Under the pieces are notes generated by a model that did not search any database, was not told where the DNA came from, and saw only the letters and a program-made list of their open reading frames with translations. Positions 6,404-14,037 of a stretch of DNA of 24,854 bases are shown one piece after another; within the stretch, counting starts at the first letter, position 1, and every line of letters begins with the position of its first letter. The DNA is from Crocosphaera chwakensis CCY0110 (GTDB taxonomy: Bacteria; Cyanobacteriota; Cyanobacteriia; Cyanobacteriales; Microcystaceae): assembly GCF_000169335.1 (NCBI RefSeq), contig NZ_AAXW01000064.1:1-24854 (forward strand). Direction: 5' to 3'. Position numbers and translations under genes: made by a program.

Positions 6404-8287
6404 TTAGCCACCTGTCTTTACTGGGTACAAATTGAAGAAATACCTAGTAAATCTAAAGCTTTTTGTTGCAGTTCAGTGGGTCGAGTTATTTTGTCAAAAA
6501 CGTATTTTCCACTCTCTAAGGTACACTCGACTGTATTTAAGCAAATTGTTCCCAAATCTTCTATTAAGGTGCGGAAGCTATGAACTGGGAAGTTATCTTC
6601 AGTGCGTTTTTTTCTATCTTTAGCAACCGCAGAATCACTACGACTAGCTTTGATGATATCTTGATAGTTGTCATCAATTTCTTCATCTTCAAATAATAAA
6701 GGAGCTAATTTTTGTTTTAAATGCCATTCAACGTAATAAGCTAACATACATAAGAAAATATGCCCTTTTACTCTGTCTCCCTTATAATGATAAATAGGAC
6801 GCACTTTTGTCTTGGAAAATTGCTCTACTTGGGGAAACCCCAAGACCGCATTTTCCGCTAAATCAATAGATTTATAACAACGGAAAGCTTCCTCTACAGA
6901 AGATAAACTTTTATACGCTTTGACCACTTCAAACCCATCCATCAAAGTTTTATCTACAGAAGTTCTCAAAATATAAATCCCATCTAAAGCTATTTCTTGG
7001 TCAATTAATTCTTGTTTACGCTCATAAGTAAATTCTGAATCTGTGATGTTTAGATTATAGTATTTATTAATTTTATACTTGTTTAAGACTTTTCCAACTC
7101 TTAAAGCTATTTTATCGGCTCCTTTCAAAGCTCTTTTTTCTCTTTTCGTGGCTTTAACAATCAAGTCAAATTGTTCTTCTACTATTCGTAATAATGCTTC
7201 TCTTTGTTTCTGATTTTTAGCAGCTATCAACGGGTTTCGACAAGCAATCAATCTTTCATGTGGGTAATCTTCACTTTCAAACTCAACTAAATTCACCTCA
7301 TCAAATAATCCTAATTGAATTGACTCTACTTCTGCTAATTTTCTAATGCTTGCTTTAGTTAAACCACTAATATAATCTAATCCTTCCACTGGTTTAACTA
7401 ATTCTTCAATATTTGAAGACGTTAAGATCCCTCTATCTGTTACCCATACTACGTTATGAACACCAAACCTTTTCCTAACTTTTTCTATTTGACTTTTTAG
7501 TGTCTTAGTATCTGAAGTATTTCCTTCAAAAACCTCTACAGCGATAGGACAACCATTCTGGTCACAGAGTAGTCCAAATACTATTTGCGTTTTCCCTTTC
7601 TTTTTATCTCGATTATATCCATATTTTCCTAATTCGCAGCTCTTTCCTTCCAAATAAGTTGAGGTAACATCATATAAAACTAATGAGCCATTATCTAAAT
7701 GCAAACCAGCTAATTTATTTTCAATTTTCTCTTGTTTGTTGACTAACCAATCCAAAGCTTCATAGAGTTCGTCTTCGTCAGCCTTTTCTAAGTTTAAAAC
7801 TTTTCCTAAACTATTACTAAACGTTTTCTCATGGAATCCTCTTGCTGTGGCTAATTTAGATTTAGGATTGATAATTCTCGCAATTATCATCCCCAAAACT
7901 AGGTTTCTAGTTCGAGAGGGAGTTTTGGCAATAATTTTGTCTAAACCTAACTTTTTAATCGTCTCTAATATGACCATTATATGACCGTGTGGACGGCTTG
8001 AAATTACCTCAAAATTATCGGGTATTGTTTCAGTCATTGAAACTTTAGCCCCTTTTAAAACCAGTTTCATATTATCAACAACATCATCTGGCAATGTTGA
8101 TAAATTTGCCAGGGTTCTTTTTCTGACTTGATCTCCTTCTCTATAAGATTCGCGAAGAAGAACAGCCGGTGGGGAATTTCTGTTAGGAACACGCTCTATA
8201 TACATGACTACTATTTTAGCTTAGTTCCCTTCTTACTGTCCATTAAGAAATATTACGATTTACATGGGTACAGCGTCGGAGTCTAAT
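6403..8287 (-). mobile_element. IS1634-family insertion sequence, limits approximate
   Basis: The element is defined by the transposase at 6418-8205. Candidate ends are imperfect: ATTAGCCACC reading inward from 6403 and ATTAGACTCC reading inward from 8287 on the other strand (8 of 10 identical). A target duplication is not evident; members of this family can make long or variable ones. The ends are tentative. PIN-gene fragments on either side suggest the element inserted into that gene. Confidence 0.45.
6418..8205 (-). CDS. IS1634-family transposase (DDE, IS4-like fold)
   Basis: The 595-residue transposase has an intact frame with ATG at 8203-8205. The N-terminus MYIERVPNRNSPPAVLLRES is characteristic of IS1634-family proteins. 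The RNase H-like DDE core is visible: first Asp in LVLYDVTSTYLEG (D179), second in VVWVTDRGI (D257), and the C-terminal Glu in SSVEEAFRCYKSID (E438/E439), followed by YHYKGDRVKGHIFLCMLAYY. All three catalytic acids and the full expected length are present, so the gene may be active. It lies on the minus strand between two fragments of a PIN-domain gene, and no GCGATCGC site was found in it or its flanks. Confidence 0.93.
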   Translation of the reverse strand: MYIERVPNRNSPPAVLLRESYREGDQVRKRTLANLSTLPDDVVDNMKLVLKGAKVSMTETIPDNFEVISSRPHGHIMVILETIKKLGLDKIIAKTPSRTRNLVLGMIIARIINPKSKLATARGFHEKTFSNSLGKVLNLEKADEDELYEALDWLVNKQEKIENKLAGLHLDNGSLVLYDVTSTYLEGKSCELGKYGYNRDKKKGKTQIVFGLLCDQNGCPIAVEVFEGNTSDTKTLKSQIEKVRKRFGVHNVVWVTDRGILTSSNIEELVKPVEGLDYISGLTKASIRKLAEVESIQLGLFDEVNLVEFESEDYPHERLIACRNPLIAAKNQKQREALLRIVEEQFDLIVKATKREKRALKGADKIALRVGKVLNKYKINKYYNLNITDSEFTYERKQELIDQEIALDGIYILRTSVDKTLMDGFEVVKAYKSLSSVEEAFRCYKSIDLAENAVLGFPQVEQFSKTKVRPIYHYKGDRVKGHIFLCMLAYYVEWHLKQKLAPLLFEDEEIDDNYQDIIKASRSDSAVAKDRKKRTEDNFPVHSFRTLIEDLGTICLNTVECTLESGKYVFDKITRPTELQQKALDLLGISSICTQ

Positions 8288-8314
8288 CTCTATATCCCTT
8301 GATAGATAGGCTTT

Positions 8315-8446
8315 TTAGCTTCGTGTACTAGATTTGTATGGGGGTAAGTTCAGATATAATTCAGCCATTACCTGTGAAGATACACAAACTTGCTCTTTTT
8401 CACTTGGTCTAAATATCTCTAATGCTATTCTATGTTGATTCGGGTT
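8315..8446 (-). pseudogene. Upstream fragment of the broken PIN-domain (VapC-like) gene
   Basis: The minus-strand frame reads NPNQHRIALEIFRPSEKEQ, then VCVSSQVMAELYLNLPPYKS and a stop (8315-8317). The run H.IAL..F.P.....VCVSSQVMAE is typical of the N-terminal third of cyanobacterial PIN-domain toxins, where the Glu of the (S)SQ..AE motif is one of the metal-binding acids. The Met-Asp-rich start of the domain is missing: a stop lies immediately upstream. The tail after AELY is garbled. The remainder appears on the far side of the insertion sequence (6221-6403). Recognition is by pattern only. Confidence 0.42.
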
Positions 8447-8509
8447 TTAAACCGTTAAGATCAAGCGTATTATTTTAGTTGTTATCCATGAATCAATATA
8501 TTTGTGAAT

Positions 8510-8526
8510 GGGAGCATCTTGCTCCC
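8510..8526. repeat. Short palindromic hairpin (REP-like)
   Basis: GGGAGCA (8510-8516), a 3-nt loop TCT, and TGCTCCC (8520-8526) form a perfect 7-bp hairpin about 35 bp beyond the tRNA-Pro 3' end. No T-run follows on either strand, so it is a weak terminator candidate. It resembles the small GC-rich palindromes dispersed in cyanobacterial intergenic DNA. Apart from this hairpin and the PIN fragment, I see nothing in 8288-8559. Confidence 0.5.
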
Positions 8527-8559
8527 TAAACCTTCAATAGCTCTCTAAACCCTCAAAAA

Positions 8560-8633
8560 TCGGGATGACTGGATTCGAACCAGCGGCCCCTTCGTCCCGA
8601 ACGAAGTGCGCTACCAAGCTGCGCTACATCCCG
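8560..8633 (-). tRNA. tRNA-Pro (anticodon CGG)
   Basis: The minus strand folds as a standard cloverleaf. The acceptor stem is CGGGATG/CATCCCG, the D-arm is GCGCAGCTTGGTAGCGC, the anticodon stem CTTCG/CGAAG encloses the loop TTCGGGA (anticodon CGG, reading CCG), and the T-arm is CTGGTTCGAATCCAG. The discriminator base is A (8560). CCA is not encoded; a short T-run follows. The 5' end points toward fabD (36 bp away) and the 3' end toward the insertion sequence. tRNA genes are the usual homing targets of type V-K CAST elements, which matters because a Tn7-like end lies 2.4 kb away. Confidence 0.96.
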
Positions 8634-8669
8634 TTAAGAATAGCATCTTAATTGTACCAAAATTGAAGG

Positions 8670-9542
8670 CTAAAAATCATTAAGACTTCCCACATTATTA
8701 ACCTCAACCTCAGAACAAGCGCGCTTAATTAAACCCGTTAATACCTTACCTGGACCCACTTCTAAAACGTTAGTAATTTCCTGTTGAGGTAAAGCTAACA
8801 TAATCTCGCGCCAACGCACTGATCTGATCATTTGTTGGGTTAAACGTTCTTTTAAGATGGTTGCTGAGATAGTGGGGGTAGGATCAACATTAGACAGTAC
8901 AGGCACTTTTGCCTCAGAAAAATTAGCCTCTTCTAACAATTGTTTAAACTTGTCTGCTGCTTCGGCCATCATCGGAGAATGGAACGCTCCTGATACCTTC
9001 AAAGGGATAGCACGTTTCGTCTTCACCTGAGAACAGAGTTGATCGACTGCTTCAGGGGTTCCGGAAATAACTACTTGTTGCTCACTGTTGTCGTTAGCCA
9101 AAACCACATCAGGAATGGCTACGATCGCCTCTTCTAATTGAGATCGATCAAACTTCATCAACGCCACCATTTTACCCCCAGCAGCCTCACTCATCAACTC
9201 AGCACGACGTTTCACTAACGTCAAACCGGTAGCAAACTCAAACACTTCAGCAGCATATAAAGCAGAATATTCTCCTAAACTATGACCCGCCACTAAATCT
9301 ACCTTTTGACCTTTATCTTTTAATAAGTCGATTAACAGACTTTCCACCACATATAAACAAGGTTGAGTATATAAAGTTTTAGCTAATTCTGTTTCATCCC
9401 CTTGACATTTATCTAACACGGACCACCCTAATATATCTTTTGCTTCTTCAAAGCGATCTTTGCCAATGGGAGTTGTTGCTAAATCGACTCCCATCCCCAT
9501 TGCTTGTGATCCTTGTCCTGGAAATACCCACGCTGTTTTCAT
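8670..9542 (-). CDS. fabD: Malonyl-CoA:ACP transacylase FabD
   Basis: FabD moves the malonyl group from CoA to the acyl carrier protein, supplying the extender unit of type II fatty acid synthesis in the cytoplasm. At 290 residues it is full length for the family. The N-terminus has FPGQGSQAMGMG. The nucleophile elbow is GHSLGEYSAL with S88, followed by the substrate-anchoring Arg in KRRAELM (about R113) and the catalytic His in AFHSPMM (H188). GTPEAV and the C-terminal VLEVGPGKVLTGL motif are also present. The start is ATG 9540-9542. It is the last gene of plsX-fabH-fabD, 43 bp after fabH, so probably cotranscribed with it. Confidence 0.96.
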   Translation of the reverse strand: MKTAWVFPGQGSQAMGMGVDLATTPIGKDRFEEAKDILGWSVLDKCQGDETELAKTLYTQPCLYVVESLLIDLLKDKGQKVDLVAGHSLGEYSALYAAEVFEFATGLTLVKRRAELMSEAAGGKMVALMKFDRSQLEEAIVAIPDVVLANDNSEQQVVISGTPEAVDQLCSQVKTKRAIPLKVSGAFHSPMMAEAADKFKQLLEEANFSEAKVPVLSNVDPTPTISATILKERLTQQMIRSVRWREIMLALPQQEITNVLEVGPGKVLTGLIKRACSEVEVNNVGSLNDF

Positions 9543-9585
9543 AATAAATAACCGATTGATTAATAGTTTAATAATTTTTTCTTGT

Positions 9586-10581
9586 TTAAATACCCCAACG
9601 GAAAATGGCTGCGCCCCATGTTAAACCAGCACCAAACCCTGACGTTGCTACAACATCCCCTGATTTTATTTTTCCTTGTCGGACTGCTTCATCTAAAGCT
9701 AGAGGAATAGAACCGGCTGAAGTATTTCCGTACTCATCTAAATTAGCAATGACTTTATGGGAAGGAATTTTAAGACGTTTAGCCACTGCATCAATAATTC
9801 TTTGATTGGCTTGATGTAGAATTAAACAGTCAATATCATCGGTTGTTAATTGAGCATTAAACAGCGCCTTTTCTATGACTTCTGGCACCTTTTCTACAGC
9901 AAAACGATAAACATCCCGTCCTTTCATGGTAATGGGTTCATAGATGCCTTGATTAACCGTTAAACCCTGCGTTAATTCTTTATCTGTACCCTGATAGCCA
10001 AGGTTTAAAGCATCGTGTTGTTTACCGTCACTGTACATGGCAAAACCTAATAAATGATCTGTGTCCAGGATTCCTTGACAAACGACGGCTCCAGCACCAT
10101 CTCCAAACAGAACGCAGGTGGTTCGATCTGACCAATCAACCCAACGGGAAAGAATATCTGCCCCAATGACTAAGACATTTTGATAAACTCCTGTACGAAT
10201 ATATTGGGCTGCAGTGATTAGCCCAAAAACAAAACCTGAACAAGCGGCCGTTAAATCAAAAGCTACTGCATTATTTGCTTCTAAAATATGTTGTACTTTC
10301 GCTGCACTACCAAACAGATCATCAGCGGTAGAGGTCGCTAAAATTATCAAATCTATATCCCCAGGGATCAGGCCGGCCATAGCGATCGCTCTTTTTGCTG
10401 CTTGAGCGGAGAGATCACTCAAGGATGAGTTAGCTGTGGCCAAATGTCGTTTACGGATTCCTGTTCGGGTGCGAATCCATTCATCGGATGTTTCTACCAA
10501 AAGACTTAAATCGTCGTTGGTCACTACCTGTTTTGGTGCAGCAGAACCACAACCTATTATGCTTACCCCTATTGGTTTCAA
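9586..10581 (-). CDS. fabH: 3-oxoacyl-ACP synthase III FabH
   Basis: FabH condenses acetyl-CoA with malonyl-ACP to start fatty acid synthesis. The 331-residue thiolase-fold protein has the catalytic triad C114 (TAACSGFVFG), H256 (LILHQANQRI) and N286 (EYGNTSAGS), plus the C-terminal GFGAGLTWGA motif. The start appears to be TTG (10579-10581): the frame has a stop five codons upstream and no ATG or GTG between, and a strong purine-rich ribosome site (GGGGGAAAGG on the minus strand, 10585-10594) ends 3 bases before it. It lies between plsX (149 bp upstream) and fabD (43 bp downstream) on the same strand. Confidence 0.96.
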   Translation of the reverse strand: MKPIGVSIIGCGSAAPKQVVTNDDLSLLVETSDEWIRTRTGIRKRHLATANSSLSDLSAQAAKRAIAMAGLIPGDIDLIILATSTADDLFGSAAKVQHILEANNAVAFDLTAACSGFVFGLITAAQYIRTGVYQNVLVIGADILSRWVDWSDRTTCVLFGDGAGAVVCQGILDTDHLLGFAMYSDGKQHDALNLGYQGTDKELTQGLTVNQGIYEPITMKGRDVYRFAVEKVPEVIEKALFNAQLTTDDIDCLILHQANQRIIDAVAKRLKIPSHKVIANLDEYGNTSAGSIPLALDEAVRQGKIKSGDVVATSGFGAGLTWGAAIFRWGI

Positions 10582-10584
10582 TAA

Positions 10585-10594
10585 CCTTTCCCCC
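10585..10594 (-). promoter_or_regulatory. Ribosome binding site deciding the fabH TTG start
   Basis: The minus strand reads GGGGGAAAGG, then TTA, then TTG. An in-frame TAG lies just before the G-run. The only usable initiation codon in this short interval is the TTG, so the site supports translation from it. Confidence 0.65.
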
Positions 10595-10730
10595 TAATAG
10601 TTCGTAACTAATCGATGAGAGTTGATAACGATCTCGATCTCCATTACCTGTTTTGATCTTTGGTGATGTTGGTTAGGTAATAAGGATGATAAAAAGATCC
10701 CTATTTATCTCTCGTTGCCTCATTATCCCA

Positions 10731-11771
10731 TTATTTTTCCACCGACGTTTGAATACTATCAGGGGTCAGGTTTTCTTGAGAGGCTTTAATTCGTTCTAAC
10801 ACTTGATGATCGATTGCTTCTTTTGCTAGACGAACGGCATTAAAAATTGATGGAGCGTTAGAGCTACCATGACTAATAATACAAATACCGGCCACTCCTA
10901 ATAATAAAGCTCCTCCATGTTCGGCGTGATCAATTCGTTGTTTTAGTTTTTTCAGGTTTGGTTTGAGGATAGCTGTTCCTAAAGCCCCTCGCCACCCTTG
11001 AGGAAGTTCTTCTCGCATAATTTGTAGGACGATTTCTCCCACAGCTTCAGCAAACTTTAACAAAACATTTCCTACAAACCCATCACACACAATCACATCA
11101 AAACGACCTGAAAGCACGTCTCGGCCTTCAGCATTACCGATGAAAGGAATAATTTTGTTATTTTCTAAGAGTTGGTAAGTCGCTAAGGCTAAATCATTAC
11201 CTTTGCTCGATTCTTCCCCAATATTGAGAAGTCCTACTTTTGGCTCATTGACCCCCATTACATATTGACTGTAAATGGTTCCCATGAGGGCAAATTGTTC
11301 TAGATATTTGGGGCGACAATCGACATTCGCGCCCACGTCTAAAATGATCACGGATTTTCCTGCTAAAAGGGTCGGAAATACAGTTCCAATCGCGGGACGA
11401 TCAATGCCTTTAAGACGACCTAATCTTAGGGTTGCTGCTCCCATGGCAGCCCCAGAGTGACCGGCTGATACTACTGCATCTGCTCGATTTTTCTTCACTA
11501 AATCCATAGACACATTGATCGAGGCTTTGGGTTTGCGCCGAAGTTCGCTAATGCCTTCGTGCATCTCGATCGCCCCTTCTGAGTCTACAATTTCTATATG
11601 GGGAGACGGCTGATGATTTTGTAGGGATGCTTCTATGGTCGGGCGATCGCCCACCAATAAAATATCCACATCTAACTCTTCAGACGCTCGGATTGCCCCT
11701 GCGACGATTTCGTTAGGGGCATGATCTCCCCCCATAGCGTCCACTGCTATTCTTGCGCGATTTCCTGCCAT
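10731..11771 (-). CDS. plsX: Phosphate acyltransferase PlsX
   Basis: PlsX converts acyl-ACP and phosphate to acyl-phosphate, the acyl donor for the first step of phosphatidic acid synthesis. At 346 residues it is typical. It begins MAGNRARIAVDAMGGDHAPNEIV, the family hallmark, with further conserved runs at IILDVGANVDCRP, GLLNIGEE..KGN, VCDGFVGNVLLK and HAEHGGALLLGV.GICIISHG. The start is ATG 11769-11771. It is first in the plsX-fabH-fabD cluster and is divergent from map, with 223 bp between holding both promoters. No plsY or plsC lies beside it in this window. Confidence 0.96.
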   Translation of the reverse strand: MAGNRARIAVDAMGGDHAPNEIVAGAIRASEELDVDILLVGDRPTIEASLQNHQPSPHIEIVDSEGAIEMHEGISELRRKPKASINVSMDLVKKNRADAVVSAGHSGAAMGAATLRLGRLKGIDRPAIGTVFPTLLAGKSVIILDVGANVDCRPKYLEQFALMGTIYSQYVMGVNEPKVGLLNIGEESSKGNDLALATYQLLENNKIIPFIGNAEGRDVLSGRFDVIVCDGFVGNVLLKFAEAVGEIVLQIMREELPQGWRGALGTAILKPNLKKLKQRIDHAEHGGALLLGVAGICIISHGSSNAPSIFNAVRLAKEAIDHQVLERIKASQENLTPDSIQTSVEK

Positions 11772-11994
11772 TGCTCAAAACGATAGAAGCCATCAAGATT
11801 TTAACAGAAGCCTTGAACAATTTTGAAATGAATCCTTAGTAATTTTTCTAATCACACTCATAATGATTATGAATTAAAAAGCCATTTTGTCTTTGATTCG
11901 GTTATTATTGCATAGATGCGATTAAGGCCAAACGAATGCCATGAAGTTCATCGTTTTAGGATAAAATGATCGTTGTAACATAACATTTTAAAAG

Positions 11995-12861
11995 ATGAAT
12001 TTTTTGACTAATCTTTTTTCTCCAGACAAAGACACCCAAAAAACAGTAAAAAAACCGCAACAAATTGGATTACCTACCACAAGAAAAGGTCGTCGAGGAA
12101 TACAGATTAAATCTTCTGAAGAAATCACAATTATGCGTCAATCTTCTTTAATTGTGGCTACGGTTCTCAAAGAAATTCAAGAAATGGTTAAACCAGGAAT
12201 GACTACGGGAGATTTAGATAATTATGCAGAACAAAGAATTAGAGAAATGGGAGCCAAACCCAGTTTTAAAGGTTATTATGGTTTTCCTGGATCAATTTGT
12301 GCCAGTCTTAATCAAGAGGTGGTTCATGGCATTCCTAATGCTAAAAGAAGAATTCGCCGAGGAGATGTTTTAAAAGTAGATACGGGAGCCTATTATCAAG
12401 GATATCATGGGGATTCTTGTATTACTATTGCTGTTGATAAAGTTTCCTCTAAAACTGCTCGCTTAATTCAGGCAGCAGAAGAGGCTTTATATGCAGGAAT
12501 TAGTCAGGTAAAAGCAGGAAATTATTTATTAGATATTGCAGGAGCCATTGAAGATGTTGTTAAACAATATGGTTATTCTGTGGTAGAAGATTATACTGGT
12601 CATGGAGTCGGACAAAACCTACATGAAGAACCCCCAGTTTTTAATTATCGTACTCAAGAAATTCCCAACATTAAACTAAAAGAAGGCATGACTTTAGCTA
12701 TAGAACCAATTGTCAATCAGGGATCAAAATATACCAAAACATTACGCGATCGCTGGACTGTAGTCACGGTAGATAATAATTTATCAGCACAGTTTGAACA
12801 TACAGTATTAGTAACAGCAAACGGCTATGAAATCTTAACTGATCGAACCCATCTTAATTAA
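11995..12861 (+). CDS. map: Methionine aminopeptidase, type I
   Basis: This enzyme removes the N-terminal Met from nascent proteins. The pita-bread fold metallopeptidase has all five metal ligands: D129 and D140 (VDTGAYYQGYHGD), H203 (GHGVG), E237 (LAIEPIV) and E268 (FEHTVLV), plus H111 in VVHGIPN. The 288 residues include about 38 extra at the N-terminus, rich in Lys/Arg and polar residues, before the core starts at IKSSEEITIMRQSS. There is no zinc-finger pattern in the extension. The start is ATG 11995; no clear Shine-Dalgarno precedes it. It may be one of several map paralogues; cyanobacteria often carry more than one. Confidence 0.95.
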   Translation: MNFLTNLFSPDKDTQKTVKKPQQIGLPTTRKGRRGIQIKSSEEITIMRQSSLIVATVLKEIQEMVKPGMTTGDLDNYAEQRIREMGAKPSFKGYYGFPGSICASLNQEVVHGIPNAKRRIRRGDVLKVDTGAYYQGYHGDSCITIAVDKVSSKTARLIQAAEEALYAGISQVKAGNYLLDIAGAIEDVVKQYGYSVVEDYTGHGVGQNLHEEPPVFNYRTQEIPNIKLKEGMTLAIEPIVNQGSKYTKTLRDRWTVVTVDNNLSAQFEHTVLVTANGYEILTDRTHLN

Positions 12862-13053
12862 AAGTACCATTAAAAAATCAATTTTTTAAAATAGTTTTTA
12901 ACCTAAACTCAACAATCGTTAGTTATTAATTATTAACTAGCAATTACTAATTATATTTCGGCATTCCCTACCTTGAACGGAAACCTGATAGGTGTTCTAT
13001 CGATTAACATTAAGATATAGGACAATATTTTCAAGAATCATTCTACAGGAGAT

Positions 13054-14037
13054 ATGGATTACAAAGATTACTATGCTACATTAGGCATCGACAAAAGTGC
13101 CAGCGCAGACGAGATCAAAAAAGCCTTCCGCAAATTAGCGGTAAAATATCATCCTGACAGAAACCCTGATGATAAGCAAGCTGAAGAACGTTTCAAAGAG
13201 ATCAGCGAAGCTTATGAAGTATTGTCTGATGCTGAAAAACGGAAAAAATATGATCAGTTTGGTCAATATTGGAAACAAGCAGGCCAAAGCACTTGGCCAG
13301 GTGCCGCCGGTGCTAACGTAGATATGGGAAACTTTGATTTCAGTCAGTATGGTAATTTTGAAGAATTTATCAATGAATTATTAGGGCGTTTCTCCACTCC
13401 AGGAGGCGCAGGGGCGAGAAGTTATAGTTATAGTAGTCCAGGAGCAGGTTATAGTAGCAATTTTAATGATTTTGGTGGTGGTTTTGGTAATCAAGCGCCG
13501 GCCTCGAACCGAGAAGCAACCTTAAAACTGACGTTTTCTGAGGCATTTCGTGGGGTACAAAAACGCCTAAATTTAGGTAACGAGATCATCGATGTACGTA
13601 TTCCACCAGGGGCTAAAAATGGCAGTCGTATCCGTGTTCGGGGTAAAGGAGGAAGTAGTCCCTATAGTCAAAATAGAGGAGATTTATATCTTAATGTAGA
13701 ATTGACTCCTCACAACTTTTTTAAGTTTGAAGATGATAATTTAGTGTGCGAAGTTCCTATTACCCCCGACGAAGCGGTTTTAGGAACCACTATCGATGTA
13801 CCTACTCCTGATGGAATGGTAACGGTTAAAGTTCCCCCAGGAATTCGTTCCGGTCAGTCTTTACGGTTGAAAGGGAAAGGGTGGGTAACACCGAAAAAAG
13901 GAAGAGGGGATCAATTTGTGAAAATTACCATTGAGACACCTCAAAATATTAGTGAAACCGAACGGACTTATTACGAAAAAATTCGTGATAGTCGTACCTA
14001 TGAACCCCGAAAACATTTACAACAGATCAGTTTATGA
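13054..14037 (+). CDS. dnaJ: DnaJ-family co-chaperone, type II (CbpA-like, no zinc finger)
   Basis: This DnaK (Hsp70) co-chaperone stimulates ATP hydrolysis and delivers clients. The J-domain spans residues 1-70 with the HPD signature at H33-P34-D35 (VKYHPDRNPDD). A Gly/Phe/Ser-rich linker (about 80-150, with repeated SYSYSS and FGGGFG) follows, then the two C-terminal beta-domains (EATLKLTFSEAFRGVQKRL, IPPGAKNGSRIRVRGKG, DVPTPDGMVTVKVPPG, LRLKGKGW). The CXXCXGXG zinc repeats of DnaJ itself are absent, so it is type II. AGGAGA (13047-13052) lies very close to ATG 13054. Its last 6 bp overlap the convergent gene's end. Confidence 0.93.
   Translation: MDYKDYYATLGIDKSASADEIKKAFRKLAVKYHPDRNPDDKQAEERFKEISEAYEVLSDAEKRKKYDQFGQYWKQAGQSTWPGAAGANVDMGNFDFSQYGNFEEFINELLGRFSTPGGAGARSYSYSSPGAGYSSNFNDFGGGFGNQAPASNREATLKLTFSEAFRGVQKRLNLGNEIIDVRIPPGAKNGSRIRVRGKGGSSPYSQNRGDLYLNVELTPHNFFKFEDDNLVCEVPITPDEAVLGTTIDVPTPDGMVTVKVPPGIRSGQSLRLKGKGWVTPKKGRGDQFVKITIETPQNISETERTYYEKIRDSRTYEPRKHLQQISL

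Noticed and set aside
6432..6623. Plus-strand open frames opposite the transposase
   Set aside because: Antisense shadows of the transposase gene; no motif or ribosome site.
12900..12960. Near-palindromic TTAGTTATTAATTATTAACTAG stretch upstream of dnaJ, considered as an operator
   Set aside because: Imperfect, very AT-rich and typical of cyanobacterial intergenic filler; no known operator matched.
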